Source: Allokutzneria sp. A3M-2-11 16 (lineage in GTDB: Bacteria > Actinomycetota > Actinomycetes > Mycobacteriales > Pseudonocardiaceae). Taken from it: 64,000 nucleotides of DNA. Position 1 is the first letter of the stretch, and the number at the start of each line of letters is the position of its first letter. The DNA is taken from contig NZ_JANAVO010000007.1 of the NCBI RefSeq assembly GCF_024213555.1, positions 62,001 through 126,000 on the forward strand. The letters run 5' to 3'. Made by a program: the position numbers and the translations under genes. Positions 41,448 through 49,379 of the stretch are shown here, piece after piece. Under the pieces are notes generated by a model. That model was not told where the DNA came from, did not search any database, and saw only the letters and a list, made by a program, of their open reading frames with translations.

Positions 41448-42440
41448 TCATGGACCAGCGGCGGCATCCAGCTTCGCGCGCTGGTCGGCGGTCAGCTCCA
41501 AGTCGACCGCGGCGAGGCTGTCCTCCAACTGCTCCACCGAGGAGGCACCGACCAACGGGATCACCGGGATCTCGCCGCCGATCAGCCAGGACAGCACCAC
41601 CTGGTTGACGCTCGCTCCGGTCTCCTCGGCCACTTCTCCCAGCGCCGCCAAGCGAACCGGCGTGCCCGCGTGGTCGTAGCGAGGGCCGAGCGGCCGGTCC
41701 GCGCGGACATACGCGCCCGACAGCAGCGGGGTGTAGGCGACCAGCGCCAGCTCGGGCTCGGCACGCAGGTAGCTCAGCAGATCCCCACCGACAGCGGCAT
41801 GATCGCCGTCCGGCGAGAGCACGCCCGGCAGATCGGTGCGCCGCCGCAGGTAGCTGTGGTGGTACTGCAGGACTTCGTAGCCCGGCAACCCGGCAGCAGC
41901 GGCGAGTGCACGCGCTCGCTCCACGCGCCAAGCCCAGTGGTTGCTCACCCCCAGCAGGCCGACGGTTCCCTCGGCGACCAGGCCGGCGAAGCTCTCGACG
42001 GTCTCCGCCAGCGGCACCACGGGGTCCTCGATGTGCGCGTACAGCAGATCCAGCTTCTCCACGCCGAGCCGTTCCCGGCTGCGCTCGGCGGACTCCCGGA
42101 TCACCTTGCCTGACAAGCCCTCCGCGTTGTCGACGAAGGACGTCCCCGGGGCCAGTGGTCGCGCGCCGACCTTGGTGGCGATGACGACCTCGTCGGTGAT
42201 CCCCCGGCTGCGGCGCCAACGACCGAGCACGGCCTCGCTCTCACCGCCTTGGCCCCCGGTCTTCCAGAACGCGTAGTTGTTGGACGTGTCGATGAAGGTG
42301 CCGCCCGCTTCGACGAACCGGTCGAGGATCGCGAAGGACGTCGGCTCGTCGGTCGCCGTCCCGAACAACATCGCGCCCAGGCTCAGCACGCTGACCTCGC
42401 GCCGAGTCCGCGGGTCCTTGCCGATCGTGCGGTACTTCAT
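41448..42440 (-). CDS. Aldo/keto reductase
   Basis: TIM-barrel NADPH oxidoreductase of about 330 aa. The catalytic tetrad is visible as Asp51 and Tyr56 in FIDTSNNYAFW, Lys in VIATKVG and His in YAHIEDP. The NADPH-binding end reads VIPLVGASSVEQLEDSL. The ATG at 42440 has a GAGGGGAA ribosome binding site. A MerR-type promoter element lies about 55 bases upstream. It lies between the two repeat copies but has no obvious link to the MoxR genes. Confidence 0.93.
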   Translation of the reverse strand: MKYRTIGKDPRTRREVSVLSLGAMLFGTATDEPTSFAILDRFVEAGGTFIDTSNNYAFWKTGGQGGESEAVLGRWRRSRGITDEVVIATKVGARPLAPGTSFVDNAEGLSGKVIRESAERSRERLGVEKLDLLYAHIEDPVVPLAETVESFAGLVAEGTVGLLGVSNHWAWRVERARALAAAAGLPGYEVLQYHHSYLRRRTDLPGVLSPDGDHAAVGGDLLSYLRAEPELALVAYTPLLSGAYVRADRPLGPRYDHAGTPVRLAALGEVAEETGASVNQVVLSWLIGGEIPVIPLVGASSVEQLEDSLAAVDLELTADQRAKLDAAAGP

Positions 42441-42493
42441 GCGGATTCCCCTCACTCCCCCGGCTGATCCGGGGCCGAGCGGAGTCTCCATCC

Positions 42494-42513
42494 TGGAGCG
42501 CGCTCCAAGTCAA
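42494..42513 (-). promoter_or_regulatory. MerR-type operator/promoter for the aldo/keto reductase
   Basis: On the minus strand a TTGACT -35 box (42513-42508) is directly followed by the palindrome TGGAGCGCGCTCCA (42507-42494). An operator filling the spacer right after a TTGAC box is the hallmark of MerR-family promoters. A weak GAGACT could be the -10 with a 19-base spacer. No MerR gene is visible in this window, so the regulator would be encoded elsewhere. Confidence 0.55.
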
Positions 42514-42584
42514 CCGAGATCTCCGCCCACGGACCGTCCACAATCGCCCCAAACCATCTCCTGCAAGTCACCCAGCACTCCGCA

Positions 42585-42730
42585 CACCAAGTAAACTCAG
42601 CCCATGCACTCCACCCGCCCGCACACCCCAACCCCCGCGGGCGTCGTCTAGAGAACCCCGTTTCGTACTCATAACGGGAAAAAGAGCGCTCCAAAACCCG
42701 TTTAGAGTACGAAACGGGAATTTGGGCTGC
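42585..42730 (-). repeat. Hairpin-containing repeat, copy 2 (inverted)
   Basis: Inverse copy of the element at 37117-37264. It has the same 14-base stem (42657-42670 and 42705-42718) and a long matching arm that includes the complement of GGAGTGCACGGGCTGAGTTTA with few changes. Identity is high but not perfect. It lies downstream of the second VWA gene and upstream of the reductase gene. Confidence 0.85.
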
Positions 42731-42799
42731 GCTGGGGATGGTTCTGGGGGTGGGTGCGGAGGGGCGTTGCGGTTGTGGGGGGCGCTTGCGGGGCGTGGG

Positions 42800-44626
42800 T
42801 TAGCTGACGCGGAAAACGGGTCCTCGGGGTACGAACGGCAATCGTCCGCTCACCAGGAACGCGTGCTCACGGCGAACGCGGACGACGTCGCAGGCTCCAT
42901 CAGTGATCACCAGGATCGGCCCGTCGACGGGGAAGTCCTCGGCCCGCTGCAACACGTCCACCCCGCGCTGGAGCACGGTCCCGCCGCGGCCGCGCACCCG
43001 CACCCGGCCGGAGATGTCTTGCACAGGAACGTATCCGGCGTCGTAGGCGACCGCGTCGCAGTAGACCACGCGCGCGGCGGGAACGTCCCGCGCGAGGGCG
43101 TAGGAGGCGATCGCGCCCAACGCCTTGCCGAGCAACTCCGCGTTCATCGAGCCCGATGTGTCGAGCACGACGCCAAAGGTGGGCAGCTGAGTGGGGTCCG
43201 ACGGATGCACGACGCCGGGACGAGGAATGTCCGGAGTGGACGATTGCCGCCGCGACGGACGCGCGTAGCTCCGGCGCATCTCCGGCGAGCGGACGTACTC
43301 GTCGAACCAGCGGGCGAGGCGGGCATCCCACGGCAGCGGCGGGTGTTCCAGTGCGCGGCTCTCCTGTTCCAACCCGGCCGGAACGAGCCCACGCCCCTGC
43401 GCGCGGTGGTATTCGAGGCCGGTCGTCAGCGCGCGGCGGTAGAAGTCGTCCAGCTCGACGCCGCCGAGCCGGCCCGGGACGGCGGCGCGGCGGGAGCCTC
43501 GGCGCTGCGCGGCGCCGGGTTCGGTGAGCCAGTCCCCGAGGACGTCACCGGCCTTCTTCCCGCCCAGTGTCACCAGCTTCCGTGCGCGGCGGAGGTCGGT
43601 GACGAGCGTGTCGTAGACGGACTCCGCCGACAGCCCGGTGAGCGCCTGGTCGAACAGGGAGCCGTCGGGGAGTTCGCCGACGCCCATCGCCATCAGCCAC
43701 CCGTTGATCACGTAGTCGCACGCCACGTTCCACAGGTAGTGGTCGCGGCCGTCCGAGCGGTCACCGTGCCGCAGCGCGGCGTGCAGCATCTCGTGCGCCA
43801 TCACGAAACGCCATTCCTCGGCGGACAGCGCGGCGTGCGGGTTGACGTAGATCTCGCCGCTCGCGGCGTCCACCGCGGCGATCGAGATCTCCCACGACCG
43901 CGCGAGGTCCGCGTCCGCGATCACGGTCATGCCCGCCGCGAGCGCGCCGAGCAGCGGGTACGACGAGACGAACCAGGACAGCGCGCGGTCCCACGGGCCG
44001 TTCTTGCGGTCACCGACCCGCTGGCCCCGCGCTTGGGCGGCCTGCTCGATCGCGTCGTCGGCCGCCTTCGCCAAGCCTCGGGCGAAGGCGGCCTGCCAGT
44101 CGACCGGCTGGCTGTAGGGCGACCACACCGCCGCCACCAGGCACGGGCCGGACCCGCCGGTACCGCACCCGCGGAACTCTTGTGGCACACCGATTTCCCG
44201 CCACCGCGCGAGCAGGTCCGATTCGTCGCCGCCGGGCGGGTCGGGCAGCCACGTCGGGGAGCGCCCGACGCGGACGACCTCGGCGAGGCGGTTGACCGCG
44301 ACGCAGCACACCGCGGAGTACACCGGGTCGATCCGGCCGTCCGGCAGCACCGCGCGGGCTTCGGCGAGGCGGTCCTCGTCGACGTGCCCGAGACCGAGGT
44401 GCAGCAGCAGGTGCGCGAAGACCCACGCCCACTCCGCCGGATCGCCGCCGCGGTCGGTGTTCACGTCGATCTGCCCGTTGCTGCCCAGGACCGCCCACCC
44501 GTCACCGCGCACGGGTTCGACGATCGAGCCGCCGCGACCGCGCCCGACGAGCCCGCCGAGCACCACGGAGCCCCGGACCGCAGCCCAGCCCGCGTCCCTG
44601 GCGACGCGCTTGCGGTCCTGCTTCAC
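42800..44626 (-). CDS. HExxH metallopeptidase-like / VWA domain protein, copy 2 (long form)
   Basis: Protein of about 608 aa. It contains a clear zinc-site helix MAHEMLHAALRHGDR near 276 followed by WNVACDYVING. There is also an N-terminal degenerate relative, AHLLLHLGLGHVDED near 72, in which the Glu is lost. The VWA domain at the C-terminus has the MIDAS motif VVLDTSGSMNAELL near 488 and VITDGACDV. It is only distantly similar to the 407-aa copy at 37.3 kb. The GTG start overlaps the MoxR stop as GTGA, forming a second MoxR-VWA unit. Confidence 0.88.
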   Translation of the reverse strand: MKQDRKRVARDAGWAAVRGSVVLGGLVGRGRGGSIVEPVRGDGWAVLGSNGQIDVNTDRGGDPAEWAWVFAHLLLHLGLGHVDEDRLAEARAVLPDGRIDPVYSAVCCVAVNRLAEVVRVGRSPTWLPDPPGGDESDLLARWREIGVPQEFRGCGTGGSGPCLVAAVWSPYSQPVDWQAAFARGLAKAADDAIEQAAQARGQRVGDRKNGPWDRALSWFVSSYPLLGALAAGMTVIADADLARSWEISIAAVDAASGEIYVNPHAALSAEEWRFVMAHEMLHAALRHGDRSDGRDHYLWNVACDYVINGWLMAMGVGELPDGSLFDQALTGLSAESVYDTLVTDLRRARKLVTLGGKKAGDVLGDWLTEPGAAQRRGSRRAAVPGRLGGVELDDFYRRALTTGLEYHRAQGRGLVPAGLEQESRALEHPPLPWDARLARWFDEYVRSPEMRRSYARPSRRQSSTPDIPRPGVVHPSDPTQLPTFGVVLDTSGSMNAELLGKALGAIASYALARDVPAARVVYCDAVAYDAGYVPVQDISGRVRVRGRGGTVLQRGVDVLQRAEDFPVDGPILVITDGACDVVRVRREHAFLVSGRLPFVPRGPVFRVS

Positions 44627-45684
44627 GCGCGCACCGCGACGAGGCGGGGCAGGTCCCGCGCGGCCTCGACCATGAACCACGACGGCAGCACCGGATCGCC
44701 GTCGTCGTCGGTGGCGATCACCAGCTGGGCGATCTCCAGGGAGATCTCCGCCAGTTCCACCAGCAGCGTCTTCGCCCGGAACGCGAACTGCCGCACCGAG
44801 GACGAGGCGTGCCGCCGGTCGGCGGGCAGCTGCTTGACCATGCGGGCGCGGAAGGTCTCCGCCAGGAAGTACAGCAGGTCGCGGTCGCCAGGCTGGGCGG
44901 GCCAGCGCGCGTCACCCTTGAGGATGGCGTCCAGGCCGTAGGCGTGCCGCACCGTCTTGAGGTAGGCGCGGAACGCCGCGGAGTGCGCGGGGGTCAGCGT
45001 CGCGTTGGCCAGCAGGGCGATCGCGTCATCCCCGATGTCCTCCCCGTAGGAGCGCATCGTGTCGGAGAGCATGTGCCAGGACCGCGGCGTGGAGAACGGT
45101 TCCTCGGTCTTCGGCGGCGCGCTCCACAGGTGGTCGGGGCGCTGCGTCAGGTAGTCCACGATCCACGGGTGGATGTCGTTGTCCGCGGCCCACACCAGCC
45201 AGTCGGCCGCCGAAGCCCGCAGGTGCACGTGCACCAACCGGTTCACCAGCGCGGAGGCCATGGGCCGGGCCAGCGCCTGGTCCGTGGCCCGGTTGCCCGC
45301 GCCGATCACCACCGAGCCCGGCGGCAGCTCGTAGGAGCCGATCCGGCGGTCCAGGATCAGCGAGTAGAAGGCCTTCTGCACATCCGGCGGCGCCGCGTTG
45401 AGCTCGTCGAGGAACAGGCAGTACGGCTCGGCGCGGGCGATCTGCTCCGGCGGGCAGAACCGGCTGCGCCCGTCGACGATCTGCGGCACCCCGATCAGGT
45501 CCTCGGGCGCGAGCTGGGTTCCCAGCAGCGACACGCACTCCAGGCCCAACGACGCCGCGAAGTCCCGCACGAGCGAGGACTTGCCGATCCCGGGCGCGCC
45601 CCACAGGAACACCGGGCGCACCACGGCGACGTTGAGCAACACCTCCGGCAACTGGCCGGGTGTCACGGTCGAGATCGGCTGCAT
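44623..45684 (-). CDS. MoxR-type AAA+ ATPase, copy 2
   Basis: AAA+ ATPase of about 353 aa. Walker A GAPGIGKSSL at 29-38, Walker B CLFLDELNAAPP near 90, sensor 1 IGAGNRATD and sensor 2 region TPRSWHMLSD. The start is the ATG at 45684 (MQPISTVTPG); earlier in-frame codons encode an unlikely tail. It is clearly diverged from the first MoxR protein in this window, so the two pairs are old paralogues rather than a recent duplication. Confidence 0.92.
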   Translation of the reverse strand: MQPISTVTPGQLPEVLLNVAVVRPVFLWGAPGIGKSSLVRDFAASLGLECVSLLGTQLAPEDLIGVPQIVDGRSRFCPPEQIARAEPYCLFLDELNAAPPDVQKAFYSLILDRRIGSYELPPGSVVIGAGNRATDQALARPMASALVNRLVHVHLRASAADWLVWAADNDIHPWIVDYLTQRPDHLWSAPPKTEEPFSTPRSWHMLSDTMRSYGEDIGDDAIALLANATLTPAHSAAFRAYLKTVRHAYGLDAILKGDARWPAQPGDRDLLYFLAETFRARMVKQLPADRRHASSSVRQFAFRAKTLLVELAEISLEIAQLVIATDDDGDPVLPSWFMVEAARDLPRLVAVRA

Positions 45685-45753
45685 GAGCGGGGACGGTACG
45701 CATCGAGTCCCGTCCGCACCTCCCGATTTCCCGCCCGCCCCCGGCACGCGAAC

Positions 45754-45789
45754 GGCCTGCGCTCAGCGGTTCGCCGCTGAGCGCAGGCC
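45754..45789. terminator. Perfect 16-bp hairpin with TTCG tetraloop
   Basis: GGCCTGCGCTCAGCGG, loop TTCG, then the exact complement. It lies 12 bases past the stop of the 60-aa ORF and upstream of the MoxR gene, so it is best read as the terminator of the small gene. No T-run follows, as is common in GC-rich actinomycetes. Confidence 0.8.
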
Positions 45790-45800
45790 GGGCTCACAAC

Positions 45801-45983
45801 TCAAATTCCGCCGGCTATGGATGTGATGCCGAAGCGCGTGGACCGCTGTGACCCGCGTATCGCGTGGACGGCCGATTCCGGGCAATCCTGAACGTACTCG
45901 TTCAACTTCGCGATAACTTCTAACCGCTGCGCGGCATCCAACGTGGCGAAGTCTTGCAGCATCGTAGCGATCTTGGAATCCAT
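45801..45983 (-). CDS. Small 60-aa protein, possible peptide precursor
   Basis: Sixty-residue protein starting at ATG 45983 with GAGAAGG seven bases upstream. The N-terminal half is an amphipathic helix-like segment (ATLDAAQRLEVIAKLNEYVQ). The C-terminal end is short, Gly/Ser/Thr-rich and hydrophobic (TRFGITSIAGGI). A strong hairpin follows the stop. The leader-helix plus small tail layout resembles ribosomal peptide precursors, but no modifying enzyme family specific to RiPPs is adjacent. I do not recognise the family. Confidence 0.6.
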   Translation of the reverse strand: MDSKIATMLQDFATLDAAQRLEVIAKLNEYVQDCPESAVHAIRGSQRSTRFGITSIAGGI

Positions 45984-46530
45984 ATCGTGACCTTCTCTTA
46001 TCGCGTGAACGCGCAATCTTCCGTACGTACCGGAGAAGGGGGCGGGCACGAAGCCGCGCCACCTGGGGCGATATCCCTTCCCCCGGCACCTCGATGCGTG
46101 CAGCAGGTTAGTAGCTTTCCCGCCCATGATCAACACCGGTCCGTAACGTAACGATGCCGTTTTCCGCAATGGTCGCACAACCCGGCCGCCCATTCGTTGA
46201 ACTTTGAATGGAAAACAGAAGTGCCTGCTCAGCGCCTTGCCGGTCGGCCGGACACCGAGTCGACAGTCGAACGCTCCGACTTCGCCGCGGTTCCCTTCAC
46301 ACGATCTTCACGGAATCCGTTGTCCGGGACGCCTCGGACAATTCACGGGAGCGCGGCCGAGCCCGCTCGCGGACCACACGTACGTGCACACCTAGGCAGA
46401 TGCCTGAACGCGACGCGCGCGCTTCGCCGCGGGAAGCGTTCTCCGTGCGGAGTGTGTGGTTTTCACGGATGTGTGCGCTCCGTGTTCACGGCAACACTCC
46501 GGGTGAATCCGATCGATATCCGGAGAGCTC
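45984..46530. promoter_or_regulatory. Divergent non-coding region between small ORF and FAD oxidase
   Basis: This 547-base region is less GC-rich than the genes around it. It must contain the promoters for the small minus-strand gene and the plus-strand oxidase/P450 pair. Several open frames cross it, but none has family features or a fitting start. I see no clear operator. Confidence 0.45.
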
Positions 46531-47970
46531 ATGACGCAGCCATCCCTGTATTGGAACCCGTCCAGCCGCGATTGGACGGCAGAAGCGACCGGCGCGGTTG
46601 TCGCGGTACCGGCGTTCGCCGGGGAGCTGATCATCGACCCGGGTGCCGTGGCGGAGGCATCGCGCGATTTCGGCCGGATCGTCTCTCGCCGCCCCCGCGC
46701 GGTGCTGCGGCCACGGACCGTCGACGACGTCGCGAAGGCGGTCGAGTTCTGCCACGACCACCGGATTCCCCTGGCGCCCCAGGGCACCGGCCACATGACT
46801 CACGGGCAACGGCTGGTGGAGGCCGGACTGGCCATCGACGTGACCGCGCTCGACACCGTCCACGGGCAAGGACCTGACGAGGTCGACGTGGACGCGGGGG
46901 TGCTGTGGTCGGATCTGCTGACGGTGCTGGCCAATGCCGGGAGGCGGTTCGCCGGCGCGTTGACCGGCTACGTGACGATCAGCGTCGGCGGGACGCTCAG
47001 CGCGGGCGGGATCGGCCCCGACTACAAGTACGGCGCGCAGATCGACTCGGTGGCCCGCATCCAGATCGTCACGGGACGCGGTGAGGTCAAGTGGGCCTCC
47101 GAAACCGAGCACCCCGACCTCTTCGACGCGGCGCTGGGCGGGATCGGCCAAGTCGGTGTCATCACGCGGGCCGTGCTCAAGCTCGCCCCGGTGCCGACAG
47201 CCGTGCGGTCCTGGGTGTTGCCCTACACCGACAGCGCCGCGGCGTTCCGCGCCATGCGCGAGGTGAACCGCCGTGGCGCCCTCGACGAACTCTTCTGCAT
47301 CATCGCGCCGCCCGGCGCGCTCGCTCCCACGCCGACCTTTCTCGTGCACGTCGGGCTGCACGAGTACGGTGCGGGCTCCGCGTCGGAGGACCTGCTCGAC
47401 GATCTGGACCCGCAGGGTCCGGTCCAGGAGGCGCGGCTCGACTACGTCGCCCACGTCACCAGGTACTCCGCGCTCATGGACCAGTGGCGCGCCGAGGGCT
47501 GGGACGAGCGGCACAAGCCGTGGTTCGACGTCTGGCACAACGACGCCCAGATCGACGGCTTCGTCACCGAGACCCTGGGCAGGATGACCGCGGAGGATTG
47601 GTCTCTGCCGCACGGGAAAGGCTTCGTGCTGCTGCACCCGCACCGGGCAGGCGCCTTCCACCGCCCCCGCCTGCGCTTGCCGCGCGAGCACCCGGACGGA
47701 CTGGTGTGGCTGTTCGACGTGCTCAACTCCTCGCCCGCCGACCCGGAACCCGGGTACGCCGAGAACATGTTGGTGCGCAACACAAATTGGTTGAACGCCG
47801 CGCGAGCGGTAGGCGGTGTGTCCTACCCCATCGGAAGCCAGCGGCACACCCCTGACGACTGGCGGCACCACTACGGCGACACGTGGTCGGACGTCGTCCG
47901 AGCCAAGATGCTCTACGACCCGGCGCGCATCCTCACCCCCGGCCCGGGCATCAACGCCGCCGTGTCCTGA
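46531..47970 (+). CDS. FAD-linked oxidase (cytokinin-dehydrogenase/BBE-like)
   Basis: Flavoprotein of 479 aa. The N-terminal half is a FAD-binding PCMH-type domain with RPRTVDDVAKAVEF, GTGHMTHGQ near 85 (where relatives attach FAD to a His) and SVGGTLSAGGIGPDYKYG. The C-terminus ends MLYDPARILTPGPGI, as in cytokinin-dehydrogenase-type oxidases. Such enzymes oxidise amines or alcohols with oxygen. It is followed after 39 bases by a P450 on the same strand, suggesting a two-step oxidative modification. Substrate unknown. Confidence 0.9.
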   Translation: MTQPSLYWNPSSRDWTAEATGAVVAVPAFAGELIIDPGAVAEASRDFGRIVSRRPRAVLRPRTVDDVAKAVEFCHDHRIPLAPQGTGHMTHGQRLVEAGLAIDVTALDTVHGQGPDEVDVDAGVLWSDLLTVLANAGRRFAGALTGYVTISVGGTLSAGGIGPDYKYGAQIDSVARIQIVTGRGEVKWASETEHPDLFDAALGGIGQVGVITRAVLKLAPVPTAVRSWVLPYTDSAAAFRAMREVNRRGALDELFCIIAPPGALAPTPTFLVHVGLHEYGAGSASEDLLDDLDPQGPVQEARLDYVAHVTRYSALMDQWRAEGWDERHKPWFDVWHNDAQIDGFVTETLGRMTAEDWSLPHGKGFVLLHPHRAGAFHRPRLRLPREHPDGLVWLFDVLNSSPADPEPGYAENMLVRNTNWLNAARAVGGVSYPIGSQRHTPDDWRHHYGDTWSDVVRAKMLYDPARILTPGPGINAAVS

Positions 47971-48009
47971 CCGCCGCCGCCGCGATGCCCGCACTCACCA
48001 GGAAACTCC

Positions 48010-49374
48010 ATGACCTCCGATCCCAGACCACGGCACAGCGCCAGGCACTCCGCGCGCCTCCCGTTGACCCCGTTGTACGGTCCGAGCTTCACCGCCGCGC
48101 CGGAGCAGACCTACGATCACCTGCGGGCCAGCTTCGGCGACAGCGCGCCGGTGGAACTGGCACCCGGAGTTCGCGCCACGCTCACCCTCAGCTACCGGGC
48201 GGCGTTGGAGGTGCTGCGCCATCCGCACGCCTTCCGCCGCGACCCGCGTCCCTGGCAGTACACCGTGCCTCAGACCAGTTCGGTCCTGGGCACGATGAGC
48301 TATCGACCCAACGCCATGTTCAGCGACGGCGCCGAGCACCGCCGTCTGCGCTCGGCGATCACCGAGGCGCTGAAGGCGGTCGACCAGGAGGTCCTGTCCC
48401 GCGAGATCACCACCGTGGCCGACGGGCTCATCGGCCACATCGCGCACCGCGGCAGCGCCGATCTCGTGAACGAGTACGCCCTGCCGCTGCTGATGATCGT
48501 GTTCACGCGCATGTTCGGCAGCTCGGACGCGCTGGCCCAACGCGTCATGCTCGGCGTCCAGCGCCTGTTCGACGGTGACGATCCCGAAGGCGCCGCCCGC
48601 GCGCTGGACTCGGTGCTCGCGGAACTGCTCGACTACAAGCGCCGCACCCCTGGGGACGATGTCGTCACCCGGCTGCTGGCAAGTCACGGACAGCTCTCCG
48701 AGGAAGAGCTCAGGCAGACCGTGCTGCTGCTGATGGGCACCGGATCAGAGCCCGTCGCCAACCTCCTCACAGCCGCGCTGGTGGAACTGCTGACCAATCC
48801 CGCCCTGTCGGAAGGACTCACCGGCGGCACCGTCGCCATCAGATCCGCGATCCACGAGATCCTGTGGCGTCGACCGCCCGTGTCGAACTACGGCATCAGC
48901 TACCCGGTCCGGCCGTACCTCCTGTTCGGCAGGATGCTCCCCGCGGGGGAACCGGTGGTCATCAGCTTCGCCGCGGCGAACGCCGATCCGGCCGCGACCA
49001 ACCGCGACTTCACCCACGTCGGCAATCGAGCGCACCTGGCGTTCAGCGCCGGACCTCACCAATGTCCCGTGCCGCAGATGGGATTGCTGTTCGCCACCAC
49101 CGCAATTCAGCGGGTCCTGGAACAACTACCGGGCTTGACCCTGTCCTGCCCGGTGGAACGGTTGCCGTGGCGCGCCAGCCCTTTCAGCCGGGGTCTGAGC
49201 GAACTCCCCGTGGCATTCCCGCCACGACGGGACGTGTCCCAGCCCGCCGCATCGAGCACCCCGGCCGACGTGAACGGGAGCCACCGGCAGAGGGCCGTTC
49301 CGCCGGGTCGTTCCAGACTGCCTGCCGCGCTGTGGAGTTGGTGGCGCGGCCACTTCCACTCCAAGGGAGACTGA
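48010..49374 (+). CDS. Atypical cytochrome P450 lacking the ExxR arginine
   Basis: P450 of 454 aa. The heme loop AFSAGPHQCPVPQMG (Cys near 352) is clear. The I-helix has MGTGSEPVAN instead of AGxxTT, and the K-helix reads HEILWRRPP, so Trp stands where the ExxR Arg should be. This is the pattern of the Streptomyces CYP157 group, in which the motif is EQSLW. About 50 extra residues form a Pro/Ser/Arg-rich tail. It is coupled with the FAD oxidase gene upstream. It may still be active, since CYP157-type enzymes fold and bind heme without ExxR. Confidence 0.88.
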   Translation: MTSDPRPRHSARHSARLPLTPLYGPSFTAAPEQTYDHLRASFGDSAPVELAPGVRATLTLSYRAALEVLRHPHAFRRDPRPWQYTVPQTSSVLGTMSYRPNAMFSDGAEHRRLRSAITEALKAVDQEVLSREITTVADGLIGHIAHRGSADLVNEYALPLLMIVFTRMFGSSDALAQRVMLGVQRLFDGDDPEGAARALDSVLAELLDYKRRTPGDDVVTRLLASHGQLSEEELRQTVLLLMGTGSEPVANLLTAALVELLTNPALSEGLTGGTVAIRSAIHEILWRRPPVSNYGISYPVRPYLLFGRMLPAGEPVVISFAAANADPAATNRDFTHVGNRAHLAFSAGPHQCPVPQMGLLFATTAIQRVLEQLPGLTLSCPVERLPWRASPFSRGLSELPVAFPPRRDVSQPAASSTPADVNGSHRQRAVPPGRSRLPAALWSWWRGHFHSKGD

Positions 49375-49379
49375 GCGCG

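Noticed and set aside
41201-41467. 88-codon frame on the minus strand after the aldo/keto reductase
   Set aside because: Overlaps the reductase stop, no ribosome binding site or known family; left as part of the intergenic region.
46208-46534. 108-codon plus-strand frame before the FAD oxidase
   Set aside because: Arg-rich composition, no motif, overlaps the oxidase start; likely chance.
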